A DNA stretch of 51,422 nt from Thermomicrobiales bacterium (GCA_020853615.1 JADYYO010000201.1:1-51422), one strand, 5' to 3'. Counted from the first letter of the stretch, positions 34,772 to 43,662 are shown. The notes: a model not told the origin generated them from the letters alone. Translations and numbers: made by a program.

Positions 34772-34963
34772 CAGAGTCTCCTTTGTCGACCGCGAGTCGT
34801 CTCCGTCAACAGGCTTCCTGCACAGGAGAAGGCAGAAAGACCCTCGATCCGAACCCGCTTCGTGACCGAACATGCCGCGGTGGTCCGCGCGTACCGTGCG
34901 CGCGAGAGCGACGTCGTGGAACCCCTCTATTCGGACGTGCCTCAGGCGACGACCGGGATCGAC

Positions 34964-36253
34964 CTACGCCTCGACGATCCCGCACCACTCGGCGATGAAC
35001 ACCGATGTAGTAGCAATTGCCGTGCCTGAATCGTCCAGGGGGATCGATTCGTCCGGGGCATGCGCGAGTCGGACGTCGCCCGCGCCAAACATGACGCAAT
35101 CGGTCGCTCCCGACATGATGAAGTGGCGCATATCAGCGCCATAGGTGACAGCTTCGACCCGAGGCGACGTCCTTGTCACCTGCCGCCACGCATTGCCCAA
35201 GGTCGTCACGAGCGGCGAGTCGACGGCCACGTCGGCGGGAACGAACTGGCCATCCAGCCATTCGAGCCGCGGCGGATGCTCGCGCAGCCACGGATCCTCG
35301 GCGGCGAGGGCCCCGACCTCCGCCGCCAGCCGCTGTTTGAAGGCGTCGAGCGTTTCCCCCGGGACCAGGCCAGCGCGGCCCTCGGCGACGACGAACTCGG
35401 GGACGGACGAGGCCCAGGAGCCACCCCGGATCGTGCCGATATTGATCGGCGCCTTGTTGCGCATAGTGGCGTAGAGCGGGTGCGAGATCTCCCGGTTGTG
35501 CCGCGCTTCGAACGCGAGCAGGCCCTGATGAAGATAGGCAAACTTCTCGATCGCGCTGACCCCTTCGTCGCGCGCGCAGGCATGGGCGGAGAGCCCCGGC
35601 ACATGGAGCCGGAACATGAGGGAGCCGCCCTGCGCCGGAACGATGGCCAGGTTCGTCGGCTCGGAAATCAACGCCGCATCCGCGACGTAGCCGCGCAGCA
35701 CGGCAGCGAGCGCGCCGGCGCCTCCATCCTCTTCCGAAATCGTGCTCTCCAGAATGAGCTCACCGGCTGGTTCGTATCCCGCCAGCCGCAGCGCGCGCAG
35801 CGCGAAGAGGTTCGCGACCAGGCCGCCCTTCATGTCGCAGGAGCCGCGGCCGTACACGCGGCCGTCACGTACGAGGCCGCCCAACGGATCGACCGTCCAG
35901 GCCGCGGCATCCCCAGTCTCGACAGTATCGATGTGCGCGTTGAGGATCAGCGAGCGACCGCGCCCCCGGCCACGCGCAACGCCGACGACATTCGGCCGCC
36001 CGGCGTAGCTCGGCTCCAGCGTCACGAACTCGGCAGACGGCCGCAGCGCCTCGACGTCCGGTTCCCAGACGTCGACCTCGAGCCCCTCTTCGCGCATCAA
36101 CGCCGCGACACGCTCCTGAACCGCACCCTCCGCGCCCGTTTGGCTGGGGATCCGGACCAGACTCGCCAGCGTCTCCGCGAATTCGTCCTGCAGCGCCTGC
36201 ACGGCGCCTTCGATCCGCGCGACAAGCTCTGGGCTCACGCCTCCGCCGCTCAT
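34964..36253 (-). CDS. M20-family metallopeptidase/deacylase (ArgE/DapE type)
   Basis: A 429-residue dizinc hydrolase. Motifs in order: LNAHIDTVETG (first zinc His and Asp), GRGSCDMKGGL (bridging Asp), ESTISEEDGGAGA (general-base Glu and zinc Glu), ISEPTNLAI and the C-terminal zinc His in HAPDESI. The dimerisation domain lies between about 190 and 300. The family includes acetylornithine deacetylase, succinyl-diaminopimelate desuccinylase and peptidases; without an adjacent pathway the substrate is open. Its ATG overlaps the stop of the CHAD gene by 4 nt (ATGA), so it is the third gene of a coupled cluster. Confidence 0.9.
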   Translation of the reverse strand: MSGGGVSPELVARIEGAVQALQDEFAETLASLVRIPSQTGAEGAVQERVAALMREEGLEVDVWEPDVEALRPSAEFVTLEPSYAGRPNVVGVARGRGRGRSLILNAHIDTVETGDAAAWTVDPLGGLVRDGRVYGRGSCDMKGGLVANLFALRALRLAGYEPAGELILESTISEEDGGAGALAAVLRGYVADAALISEPTNLAIVPAQGGSLMFRLHVPGLSAHACARDEGVSAIEKFAYLHQGLLAFEARHNREISHPLYATMRNKAPINIGTIRGGSWASSVPEFVVAEGRAGLVPGETLDAFKQRLAAEVGALAAEDPWLREHPPRLEWLDGQFVPADVAVDSPLVTTLGNAWRQVTRTSPRVEAVTYGADMRHFIMSGATDCVMFGAGDVRLAHAPDESIPLDDSGTAIATTSVFIAEWCGIVEA

Positions 36254-36846
36254 GCTGCTTCACCGGCTTCTTCTGGCGCCTTCCCGGCCGGCGCGATCGA
36301 CAGCGCGACCAGCGCTTCGCGCATGCGGGACGACTCGGCGTCGTCCCAGACCTCGCGAAATCGCTCGTACGCCTCGCGCCTCGCCGCGTGCTCTCGCCCG
36401 AGCAGGCCGATCAGACCGCGACGGGGATCGTCAGGCGGGGGCCGCAGCGCCGCAGCGGCAATCGCGCTCAGCTCATCCGGCGTGGCCTCCGCGATCGCCA
36501 ACCGCATCTCCCGGCTCTGCTCGACCATCAGCCGCGAGAGCTCATCGCCGATCACATCGATGCGGACATCGTGATCGTGCAGCGCGCCGAGCGCCTCCTG
36601 CACCGATTTCAGGCGATCGATCAACGGCTCGCTCTCCGCGCCCAGCCAGGGCTGGAAGAGCTCGAGCGTGTAGCGAAGTCGCTTAGCGGCGATGCGCATT
36701 TCGTGCAACTCCCGCGAAAGCACTGGATGGGCGACGATCGGCGCGAACGCGTAGAACTCCGCGATCCGGACCGCGAGCAGGCGCCGGGCGTTGTCGAGCA
36801 CCGGGGCGTCCGCGTCGATGCCGTGCCTCGGCCAGGTCCTGCTCAC
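36250..36846 (-). CDS. CHAD-domain protein, second half of a CHAD fold
   Basis: A 198-residue all-helical protein carrying one CHAD repeat. Its LHEMRIAAKRLRYTLELF has the H-x-x-R-x-x-x-K-R-L-R core that gives the domain its name (conserved histidine alpha-helical domain). It continues with VQEALGALHDHDVRIDVIGDEL. CHAD domains bind polyphosphate. A normal CHAD domain has two such repeats; the preceding gene ends with the first and this one supplies the second. The GTG at 36846 shares four bases (GTGA) with the preceding stop and has GGAGG 6-7 nt upstream, so separate translation is plausible. A -1 slip on the GGGGG run just before would instead join the two frames. Confidence 0.8.
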   Translation of the reverse strand: MSRTWPRHGIDADAPVLDNARRLLAVRIAEFYAFAPIVAHPVLSRELHEMRIAAKRLRYTLELFQPWLGAESEPLIDRLKSVQEALGALHDHDVRIDVIGDELSRLMVEQSREMRLAIAEATPDELSAIAAAALRPPPDDPRRGLIGLLGREHAARREAYERFREVWDDAESSRMREALVALSIAPAGKAPEEAGEAA

Positions 36847-38336
36847 GCGCCCTCCTCCCCCTGACGCTCCTCGGGCTCCGAGGGCGCCTCCAGCGGCCCG
36901 AACCGCCGCTCGACCTCGCCCCAGAACGGACCGCCGAGGAGCGCGCAAAGATACGCCTCCATCTCCTCTCGCGCCTTGCAACGCTCGGCTTCCACATGGG
37001 CGATCAGCCGGTCGATCCCGGGGCGCTCCGTCAACGGCGCGGCATCCCGATCCGCCCGTAGCGATTCCACCATCACGTCCAGATCGCGCACCGCGCCCAG
37101 CTCGCGCGTGACCGCTTTGGCTTCTCGGTGCAGCGTCCTGAACCACTTGTGAGGAAAGACCGGACCAGCAACATCCATCGCCGCGCGCAGCCGCCGCGAG
37201 GCGACCCGCACGTCGTGAACGCCCTCGGGGTCATTGGCATCCAATGCCCGCGGAACCAACGCCTTAAGACGCGCCCAACGCTCGGCGATGAGCGACAGCA
37301 TCGCGTCCTGAAAAATCGGCATTCCACTGGCGCTCGCGCGCGGCGTGGGCCGCGCGCCCGCCTCCTGCTTGCGGTGTGATGTCTGCTTCCCGGAGCCGCG
37401 GCCGCGATCGGGCTGCCCGGGATGGGCGAACGCCTGCAACAGGAGCCCGGTGCGAATCCCGCTGCGCGCCACCTGGATCTGTTCCGTCCCGATCCGGTCC
37501 GCGATGGCGGCGACGATGGCAATGCCAGCCGGAAGCACGCGCGCTCGCGCCTCGGGCGCTTCGATCTCGTCGGCCAGCTCCGCAGTCGTCAGCACCGCCA
37601 GCTTGCCCAGGACCTGGCGGACCGTTTGCGGCTGAATCGCGCGCTCATCGGGAACCAGCCGCGCCATGAACTCCCCTGTCCCGCCGACGACGATCAGGCG
37701 GACATCCGGGCCGACGGGCAACCGCACGGCCTTGGCCACCCGCGCAATCGCTGCTGCGGCGTCCGCCTCGACCAGGGCCAACTCTTCCGATGTCGGCGGA
37801 TCGGCGTGCACGAGACGATCGGTAAGGCGGCCCGATCCGAGGGGGATGGAGCGCGCCCCCTTGACCGTTCCCCCGTCGGCGACGATCACCTCGGTGCTGC
37901 CGCCCCCGATATCGGCCACCACCACCCGCCCGGAGAGATCGGTCGTCGCGCCGAGGCCGCGAAAGGTCAGCGCGGCCTCGTCAAGACCGCTCAGCAGCCG
38001 CACCTCGATGCCGGTTTCGCGCCGCACCCGCTCAAGAAATGCCTTCCCATTCTGCGCCGAACGGGTCGCTTCCGTCGCCACGGCCAGAATGCGCGAGGCG
38101 CCGTGGACGCGCGCGCGCTCGGCGAATCGCTTCAGCGTGTCGATGGCGATTTCGATCCGGTCGTCATCGAGCCGGCCCGTGCGATCCAGGTCCTGACCCA
38201 GGCGCACGACCTCGGAAGCCCAGTCGATCTGCTCGACCCCGCCGACGCCGTCGGGCCGGCCGATCGTCATCTTGATCGAGTTGGACCCGATGTCGATCGC
38301 CGCCGCGATCGGGCGGTCCGCGTGCTGAGCGGTCAC
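36843..38336 (-). CDS. Ppx/GppA phosphatase fused to the first half of a CHAD domain
   Basis: A 497-residue protein. Residues 10-300 form a Ppx/GppA domain of the actin-like ATPase fold: AAIDIGSNSIKMTIG (phosphate-1 loop), VATEATRSAQNG, VVADIGGGSTEVIV (phosphate-2 loop) and a conserved Glu in STEV. It should hydrolyse polyphosphate or pppGpp. A basic linker (near 305-345) leads to a CHAD repeat, VHDVRVASRRLRAAMDV and ELGAVRDLDVMVESL. The C-terminal third of the Ppx2-type proteins is replaced by the CHAD part. This couples a polyphosphate-binding module to a polyphosphatase. The missing second CHAD repeat is encoded by the next gene. The ATG at 38336 was kept; a weak ribosome-binding site precedes it. 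Confidence 0.88.
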   Translation of the reverse strand: MTAQHADRPIAAAIDIGSNSIKMTIGRPDGVGGVEQIDWASEVVRLGQDLDRTGRLDDDRIEIAIDTLKRFAERARVHGASRILAVATEATRSAQNGKAFLERVRRETGIEVRLLSGLDEAALTFRGLGATTDLSGRVVVADIGGGSTEVIVADGGTVKGARSIPLGSGRLTDRLVHADPPTSEELALVEADAAAAIARVAKAVRLPVGPDVRLIVVGGTGEFMARLVPDERAIQPQTVRQVLGKLAVLTTAELADEIEAPEARARVLPAGIAIVAAIADRIGTEQIQVARSGIRTGLLLQAFAHPGQPDRGRGSGKQTSHRKQEAGARPTPRASASGMPIFQDAMLSLIAERWARLKALVPRALDANDPEGVHDVRVASRRLRAAMDVAGPVFPHKWFRTLHREAKAVTRELGAVRDLDVMVESLRADRDAAPLTERPGIDRLIAHVEAERCKAREEMEAYLCALLGGPFWGEVERRFGPLEAPSEPEERQGEEGA

Positions 38337-38425
38337 GGCGATGAGCCAGTGATAGCGCGGGGTATCATGGGCAGAAGTCTACCGGGAAAATGGCCAGAGT
38401 GAGGCGCGTTTTCTGGAAGGAGCGT

Positions 38426-38698
38426 ATGACCGAGAGCGATGAGCCGCGCGAGCCCGTGCCGAACGCCGTGGAACTCCTGCGCGAAGGGGCGAGCGCGGAA
38501 AAGCGGCTGCTGAAGCAGGAGCGAAAAGCCGAGCGCCGCCTGGCGAAAGCGCGCGAGGCGCTGGCCGACGACGAGGCGCGGCTGCAGAAGGCGCAAGAGC
38601 GCGCGGCGCGCAGCCGCCAGGAGGTCTCCACCGCCGAGAATGCGCTGCGCGAGGCTCAGACGCGACGGGCGATTGGACCGCTTCGCTCCGCCGATTGA
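38426..38698 (+). CDS. Small highly charged coiled-coil protein
   Basis: A 90-residue protein with a heptad-like, Glu/Arg/Lys/Ala-rich helix spanning most of its length (EKRLLKQERKAERRLAKARE and onward). No membrane or signal segment is present. I do not recognise a family; such proteins can be structural, nucleoid-associated or spurious in high-GC DNA. The start at 38426 is supported by GGAAGGAG 5 nt upstream. The 3' end overlaps the convergent CapA-type gene by 43 nt, which slightly weakens the case. It is divergent from the Ppx-CHAD gene. Confidence 0.6.
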   Translation: MTESDEPREPVPNAVELLREGASAEKRLLKQERKAERRLAKAREALADDEARLQKAQERAARSRQEVSTAENALREAQTRRAIGPLRSAD

Positions 38699-40341
38699 GC
38701 GTCGCCGTCGCGCGCCGCCCGGCGGTCGGTCGCGGCCCAGAAGCGGTCCATGATCGCCGCATGCTCCCCCGCCGTCATCGGCCGCGGCTGATGAAAATCT
38801 TCGATCTCCACCCCGTGGAACCGGAGTCCCCGCACCATCGAGCCGACCAGGTCGATCTCCAGGACAAGACCGGAGCGCACCTCCGCCGCCCACATCTGAT
38901 CGAGAATGAAATTCCCCGGCGAGTAGACGATCGGCTTGCCGGCATACCGCTCCATCCCCTGCACGAGGTGCGGATGATTCGTCACCACGGCGGTGGCTCC
39001 CGCGTCGATGGCGACCCTCGATGCGGCCGTGGCCCAGGAAGGCGGCACCGCGATGTACTCGGCGCCGAAATGGAAATAGGGGATCACGACATCGGCGATC
39101 TTCGTGGCGGCGGCGATATCCTCGTTGACCTGCCACGCCAGATACGGGTTGGTCCCCGGCCGATCTCCAGTCGCTCCCGCGTCGAAATCGAGGACGCCGT
39201 TGGCGACACCCGGTTCGACCTCGTAGTTCGCGGTCACGCCGTCGATGCCGAGGAAGGCGATGCGCGTTCCGCCAACTGTCGTCACGAAAGGCGCCCGGGC
39301 CGTCGCCAGGTCGCGGCCGCCGCCGAAATAGGGCATCCCGGCCGCCTCCAACGCGCCGATCGTGTCGAGGAGCCCCTGCACGCCCCACCCTTCACTGTTC
39401 CAGACGGTGTGGTTGTTGGCGAGGGTCAGGGCATCGATCCCCGCCAGCGTCATCCCCTCGACCATCGCCGGGTTGGAGACGAAGCTGAACGAATGCGGGT
39501 CCGTCGGCTGCGGCAGGGTATCAGAGAGGTTTCCCTCGAGGTTCGCGATGGTCAGGTCGAAGGAGCGCAGCAACGGCGCGACCCGCAGAAACGGCCGCGT
39601 GAAATCGCCATACTGCTCCATGTGCAAATGGACATTCCGTCCGGGAACGATGTCGCCGATCACGCCGATGCGCACCGGCCGCGCCCCCCCGATCGGCGCT
39701 CGGAAGGGATCCTCTTCGCCAACCGTGAGCGCCTGGACCCGGAAGTCAATGAGGTCCGCGGGCACGAGGGCCACCGCGCCAGGATCACTCGCCAGAGTCT
39801 CTGCCAGCGCATCGTAGTCATCGAAAGTGCGATCGGGGCGCGTCCCCCCGAGGATCTGCGACCTCAGCGCGAGGGTGCGAACCGGGAGCGGCACGGCCGA
39901 GCCGACGGCCCCCCAGTTCGTGATGCGGCCCGTCAGCAGCCGCCAGGGATCCTCTGGCCCGACGCCCGGGAGGGGCAACCGAGGCGACGCGACCAGCGCC
40001 ATCCCCTCGGGGACGCCCATATTCGGCAACGCGCGAATCGGCCCCGGAGTCTGCTTGACCGGTGTCGCAATCGCCGTGGACGTGGGCGTCGCGACCGCCT
40101 TTGGCGTAGCCGCCGCCACGGGAGGTGTCGCTGCCGCCTGCGGTGCGGCGGCCGGCGTCTCCGGCGCCGGCGCGTTCGCGCTCTGCGAGAGCTGCATGGC
40201 GATCGAGCCGGCCGCGCCCAGCGCCGCGGCCACCACGGGCGCCGCGCCGATCATCAACGCCCTGCGGCTGAACGGGCGTCGCCCCTGCGCGGCGCCCAAC
40301 GCCGGCATGCGCGGCGCGACGTGATCGGTCGATTCGGTCAT
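38656..40341 (-). CDS. CapA-family protein with N-terminal PBP-like segment
   Basis: A 561-residue exported or membrane-anchored protein. A Tat-like/membrane signal (RPFSRRALMIGAAPVVAAALG) is followed by an Ala/Pro/Thr linker of about 50 residues. Residues 130-215 (LLTGRITNWGAVGS, DPGAVALVPADLIDFRV) resemble the second half of phosphate-binding-type PBP domains. Residues 220-530 are a CapA/PgsA metallophosphatase-like domain: IGVIGDIVPGRNV, IANLEGNLSD, LANNHTVWN, VIPYFHFGAEY, NHPHLVQGM and SPGNFILDQ. CapA proteins act in poly-gamma-glutamate synthesis, but the partner genes pgsBC are absent here, so another envelope role is likely. A TAGAAT -10 overlaps the amidase stop codon just upstream. 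Confidence 0.85.
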   Translation of the reverse strand: MTESTDHVAPRMPALGAAQGRRPFSRRALMIGAAPVVAAALGAAGSIAMQLSQSANAPAPETPAAAPQAAATPPVAAATPKAVATPTSTAIATPVKQTPGPIRALPNMGVPEGMALVASPRLPLPGVGPEDPWRLLTGRITNWGAVGSAVPLPVRTLALRSQILGGTRPDRTFDDYDALAETLASDPGAVALVPADLIDFRVQALTVGEEDPFRAPIGGARPVRIGVIGDIVPGRNVHLHMEQYGDFTRPFLRVAPLLRSFDLTIANLEGNLSDTLPQPTDPHSFSFVSNPAMVEGMTLAGIDALTLANNHTVWNSEGWGVQGLLDTIGALEAAGMPYFGGGRDLATARAPFVTTVGGTRIAFLGIDGVTANYEVEPGVANGVLDFDAGATGDRPGTNPYLAWQVNEDIAAATKIADVVIPYFHFGAEYIAVPPSWATAASRVAIDAGATAVVTNHPHLVQGMERYAGKPIVYSPGNFILDQMWAAEVRSGLVLEIDLVGSMVRGLRFHGVEIEDFHQPRPMTAGEHAAIMDRFWAATDRRAARDGDAQSAERSGPIARRV

Positions 40342-40373
40342 CGGCGCCCCTGTCCCTCTCTCCGTCGCGTATT

Positions 40374-41639
40374 CTATGCGCCCGGCGGATAGCGCTCGAA
40401 GTATTCGACGATCGCGTTCTCGTAGGCATTGGCGATCGCGTGCTCGCCTTCCCGCGAGGCGAGAACCGCCGCGTCGCCATCGTTGGAAATGAAGAGGGCC
40501 TCGACGATCGCCCCGGGCATCTTGCTCGGAACGATGACGCCCGGAATCTCCGGCCCCGTGATGATGAAGTGCTTGTAGAGCTCATGCTCCTTCTGCACAT
40601 CGGCCGTGGAATCCGGGAGAACGCCCCGCTCTTCGTCCTTCGGCAGCACGTAGCCGATCCTGGCGAACTGCTCCTTCATATGGGCGTACGCCAGCGTGGC
40701 GAACATGGCGTTGCGGTCGCCGAACGGCCGCTCGCGGGTGAACCAGGTCTCGTAGCCGCGCGGCCGGCCATTGGAATAGCCGTTGATGTGCATCGACACC
40801 AACAGATCCGCTTTCGCCTTGTTGCAGATGTTGATGCGTGCCTGGATCTCGTCGAGCACCTTGTTCTTGTCCGAGCGGGGCGGGTCGTGCGCGGCCGTGC
40901 GGCCATCCCCGTTGACGTCCTTGCCCTCTTCGTTGACGGCGGTGTTGGTCTCCCGCGTCATCACGACGGTGTAGCCGCGGTGCCGAAGTCGATCCGCGAC
41001 TTCCAGCGCCTCCTCGAGGACGATATCGGCTTCCTCCATCTCGGGCGAGCCATCGTCGCCGTAGCGCGTGAATCCCCGGTCGCCTCCTCCGTGCCCCGGG
41101 TCGAGACAGATCACCGGCGCCCGCTTGAACGCGGCCGGCAGCGGAATCTGCGTCGGCTCGGGAAGAGGTTCGGCGGGCGCCGGGGCGGCATCTTCCTCAG
41201 GCACGTCGGTGGCAATGATGGCCAGCTCGGCAGGCGGGCCAGCGCTCCCGGGGGAGACTTGCGCGCCGGTCGCCGGCTCTTCCGGCGGCGGCTCCACCCT
41301 GCCGAACAGTCGCCCGCCCGCGAACGCCAGAATCGTCAGGGCGATGATCAGCAGTGTTCCCGAGACCGTGATGATCGGCGAGCGGACTCTCGTATCCTGC
41401 CGCGTCTTCGGCATCCGGGGCACTGGCCGGGAATGCCGCGGCGCTTCGCCGGGGGAAGCGGCGGGCACGACCTCGGATCGCCGCGCCCGCGCCTCGCGCC
41501 GCTCGCGCATCGCGCGGCGCTCGGACGCCGACAGGCGGCGGCCACCAGAACCCGCGGCATCCCGAGGGGACCAACCGGACGAACTGCCGGGCCATCCCTC
41601 CGAGCGCCGCGAAAGTTCGGTTCGATCCCACACACTCAT
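40374..41639 (-). CDS. N-acetylmuramoyl-L-alanine amidase (Amidase_3), membrane-anchored
   Basis: A 421-residue cell-wall hydrolase. An Arg-rich cytoplasmic N-terminus of about 85 residues precedes one membrane helix (IITVSGTLLIIALTILAFAGG). A Pro/Glu-rich linker leads to the zinc amidase domain: ICLDPGHGGGDRGF (zinc His), EEADIVLEEALEVADRL (zinc Glu), VSMHINGYSN (zinc His) and VEALFISN (catalytic Glu). Between strand 2 and the following helix is an insertion, DVNGDGRTAAHD, that looks like a calcium-binding loop (DxNxDGxxxxxD). It would cut the amide between muramic acid and the stem peptide. It is 53 nt downstream of a paralogue on the same strand, a likely tandem duplication. Confidence 0.9.
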   Translation of the reverse strand: MSVWDRTELSRRSEGWPGSSSGWSPRDAAGSGGRRLSASERRAMRERREARARRSEVVPAASPGEAPRHSRPVPRMPKTRQDTRVRSPIITVSGTLLIIALTILAFAGGRLFGRVEPPPEEPATGAQVSPGSAGPPAELAIIATDVPEEDAAPAPAEPLPEPTQIPLPAAFKRAPVICLDPGHGGGDRGFTRYGDDGSPEMEEADIVLEEALEVADRLRHRGYTVVMTRETNTAVNEEGKDVNGDGRTAAHDPPRSDKNKVLDEIQARINICNKAKADLLVSMHINGYSNGRPRGYETWFTRERPFGDRNAMFATLAYAHMKEQFARIGYVLPKDEERGVLPDSTADVQKEHELYKHFIITGPEIPGVIVPSKMPGAIVEALFISNDGDAAVLASREGEHAIANAYENAIVEYFERYPPGA

Positions 41640-41692
41640 GTCAGGCTACATGCCGCGCACTAGGCTTCTCCCACGCGGGCCCGGCGGGATCC

Positions 41693-42661
41693 TCACCCCG
41701 GATAGAGGGCAAAGTAACGCTTGATCGCCGCCTCATAGGCGCTGGCAATGGTCTCCACGCCCTTGTCCGACGCAATGAAGTCGGCATCGGCCTCGTTCGA
41801 CAGGAACAATCCCTCGACGACCACCCCCGGCATGTCGCTCGGCACCAGCTTGCCCGGGCGTGCGGGGCCGGTCACGGCGTGATCCTCGATCCCGATGCCC
41901 CGGTCGGTCGCGTCGTATCCCGCGTCCGCGTACGCCTTCCCCAACTCCTCATGCATGATCGTCGCAAACGCCTTGCTCCGTCCACTGAACGGCCGCTCAT
42001 CGTTGTACCAGACCTCGTAGCCCTTCAGAAATGTATTTTCTGCCCCATTGTAGTGAATCGAAACCAGAAGATCGGCGGACGCCAGATTACAGATATTGAC
42101 GCGGGCCTGCAGATCGTCCAGCTCGTCGGTTTTCGCCGGCCCCCCTTCGGGGGCAACGGTCGCGTCGCCATTGACATCCTCGTTCGACGGATTGACCTCG
42201 CTGTCCGTCTCGCGCGTCAGGACGACCTCGAACCCATCGCTGCGCAGCCTATCGGCGAGCATCTGGGCCGTCTCCAGTGTGAAGTCCTTCTCCTGCAGGA
42301 CGATCTTGCCATTCACCACCCGCACGTTGCCGAGATCTTCCCCCCCATGCCCCGGGTCGAGGCAGACGATCTGCCGCCCATCCTGGGCGTAGTACTCGTC
42401 AACTCCCGCGACGGGGACCGGCACGGGCGTCGGCGTCGGCGGTTGCGGCCGGGGCGTCGGCGTCGGCGCTGGCGGATGGGGCGTGGCCGTTGCCGTCGGC
42501 ACGGCGGTCGCGGTCGGGAGCGGCGTTGGCGTTGGCAGAGGATCCGCGAATCGCGCGCTCCCAGCGCGGAAGAGGACGATCAACGCCGAAATGACGACCG
42601 CCGCCAGCAGGATCGTCGCCCCCCGGGCAACATCGTCCCGTCCGCCCTGTCGCCGGTCCAT
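41693..42661 (-). CDS. N-acetylmuramoyl-L-alanine amidase (Amidase_3), paralogue
   Basis: A 322-residue amidase with a single N-terminal membrane helix (ATILLAAVVISALIVLF) and a Pro/Thr-repeat linker (PTPTPLPTATAVPTATATP) of about 50 residues that could span the wall. The zinc amidase domain has VCLDPGHGGEDLG, LQEKDFTLETAQMLADRL, VSIHYNGAENT and VVVEGLFLSN, the full catalytic set. The calcium-loop-like insertion is present but degenerate (DVNGDATVAPEGG). The start could be ATG 42661, GTG 42664 or TTG 42670; GGGAG best fits GTG 42664. The upstream 210-nt gap shows no gene. Confidence 0.9.
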   Translation of the reverse strand: MDRRQGGRDDVARGATILLAAVVISALIVLFRAGSARFADPLPTPTPLPTATAVPTATATPHPPAPTPTPRPQPPTPTPVPVPVAGVDEYYAQDGRQIVCLDPGHGGEDLGNVRVVNGKIVLQEKDFTLETAQMLADRLRSDGFEVVLTRETDSEVNPSNEDVNGDATVAPEGGPAKTDELDDLQARVNICNLASADLLVSIHYNGAENTFLKGYEVWYNDERPFSGRSKAFATIMHEELGKAYADAGYDATDRGIGIEDHAVTGPARPGKLVPSDMPGVVVEGLFLSNEADADFIASDKGVETIASAYEAAIKRYFALYPG

Positions 42662-42870
42662 CACGTCCAATTACTCCCGGGTTGCGCCACGATCATCATT
42701 GCTTCCGGGCACTCCTCGTCAGCCCGGCAACTCCGTTTCAAGTAGGGCGGGGATGCGAAAAGCCTAGCCCGTGGGCGGGCACTGCACAAGCCCGCGCACT
42801 CCAGCGCGCCGTCCGGGAGTCGCGGTTGGGCCGCGAATTCAGGACGATTGGAGCGATTTGTCACCGTGGA

Positions 42871-43662
42871 TCAGAAGAAGAGGAGCATCGCCCCGGCGAC
42901 GACCGGGACAGCGACGACAGCGACCCGCAGCACCTGCCGCGGCATCCGCCGCGTAAAGCGCGCGCCAATGAACGCGCCGGAGGCGAGCCCCAGCGTCAGT
43001 CCGATGAGATGGGGCAACGAGACGTCCCCGTGGCGCGCCATGGCGATGCTGCCGGCGGCGCTGATGAAGACGAGCGCCAGCATCGTCGTGCCGATGGTCT
43101 GGCGCAGCGGGAGGCGATGCAAGACGAGAAACCCCAACTGGAGAAACGGCGCCATGCCGACGCCGAAGAAAGCCGCCGCCGCGCCGCCGACCGCGCCCAG
43201 GCCCACGCCCGAGACCCACTCCCGCGGCGAGCGGCTCGTCTCCCCCGCCCAGACCTGCTCGACGCGCGCAATACCTGTCAGGCGCGTGCGCGCCCAGACG
43301 AGGAGGGCCAGGCACCAGAGCGCGAGGCCGGCGCCGATCCCCAGGATCCGCTCCGGCACCAGTTGGCTCGTGTCAGCGCCCAGCACGGCGCCCGCCGCTC
43401 CCGCCAGGCCGACAACCAGCCCCAGCCTGTAAGCGACGTTCCCCTCGCGATAATGCGAGAGCGCGCCAGAGAAGGTCACGAAGAGCATGGCCGCGATCGC
43501 CGTGCCGATCGCGGTATGCACCGGAAGTTCGAAGAGGGTGGTCAGGATCGCGACGGCGATGCCGGCGCCGCCAGCGCCGATGAAGCCAACAATGAGTCCG
43601 ATGATGAACGTCACCGCCGCAAGCTCGGCGATCAAGCGCAGATCCTGCGCCGCAAGACTCAC
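42871..43662 (-). CDS. TauE/SafE-family sulfite/anion exporter permease
   Basis: A 263-residue membrane protein with eight or so hydrophobic segments and internal two-fold repeat typical of TauE/SafE (DUF81). The first half has IVGFIGAGGAGIAVAIL and AIGTAIAAMLF; the second repeats this as FFGVGMAPFLQL and TIGTTMLALVF. The family exports sulfite, sulfoacetate or other small anions; no sulfur-metabolism gene is adjacent to specify one. The GTG start at 43662 overlaps the preceding stop (GTGA). It is the last gene of a leader ORF, small membrane protein, permease cluster. Confidence 0.87.
   Translation of the reverse strand: MSLAAQDLRLIAELAAVTFIIGLIVGFIGAGGAGIAVAILTTLFELPVHTAIGTAIAAMLFVTFSGALSHYREGNVAYRLGLVVGLAGAAGAVLGADTSQLVPERILGIGAGLALWCLALLVWARTRLTGIARVEQVWAGETSRSPREWVSGVGLGAVGGAAAAFFGVGMAPFLQLGFLVLHRLPLRQTIGTTMLALVFISAAGSIAMARHGDVSLPHLIGLTLGLASGAFIGARFTRRMPRQVLRVAVVAVPVVAGAMLLFF

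Noticed and set aside
34772-34963. Gene or RNA in the gap between the Crp-family and M20 genes
   Set aside because: Open frames here are short shadows without ribosome-binding sites. No structured RNA was recognised.
38695-40392. A 565-codon plus-strand open frame across the CapA-type gene
   Set aside because: Antisense shadow; His/Arg-rich with no domain. The minus strand carries the CapA motifs.
42671-42870. Gene in the gap between the second amidase and the TauE permease
   Set aside because: A long plus-strand frame crosses it, but it is the antisense shadow of the permease gene.
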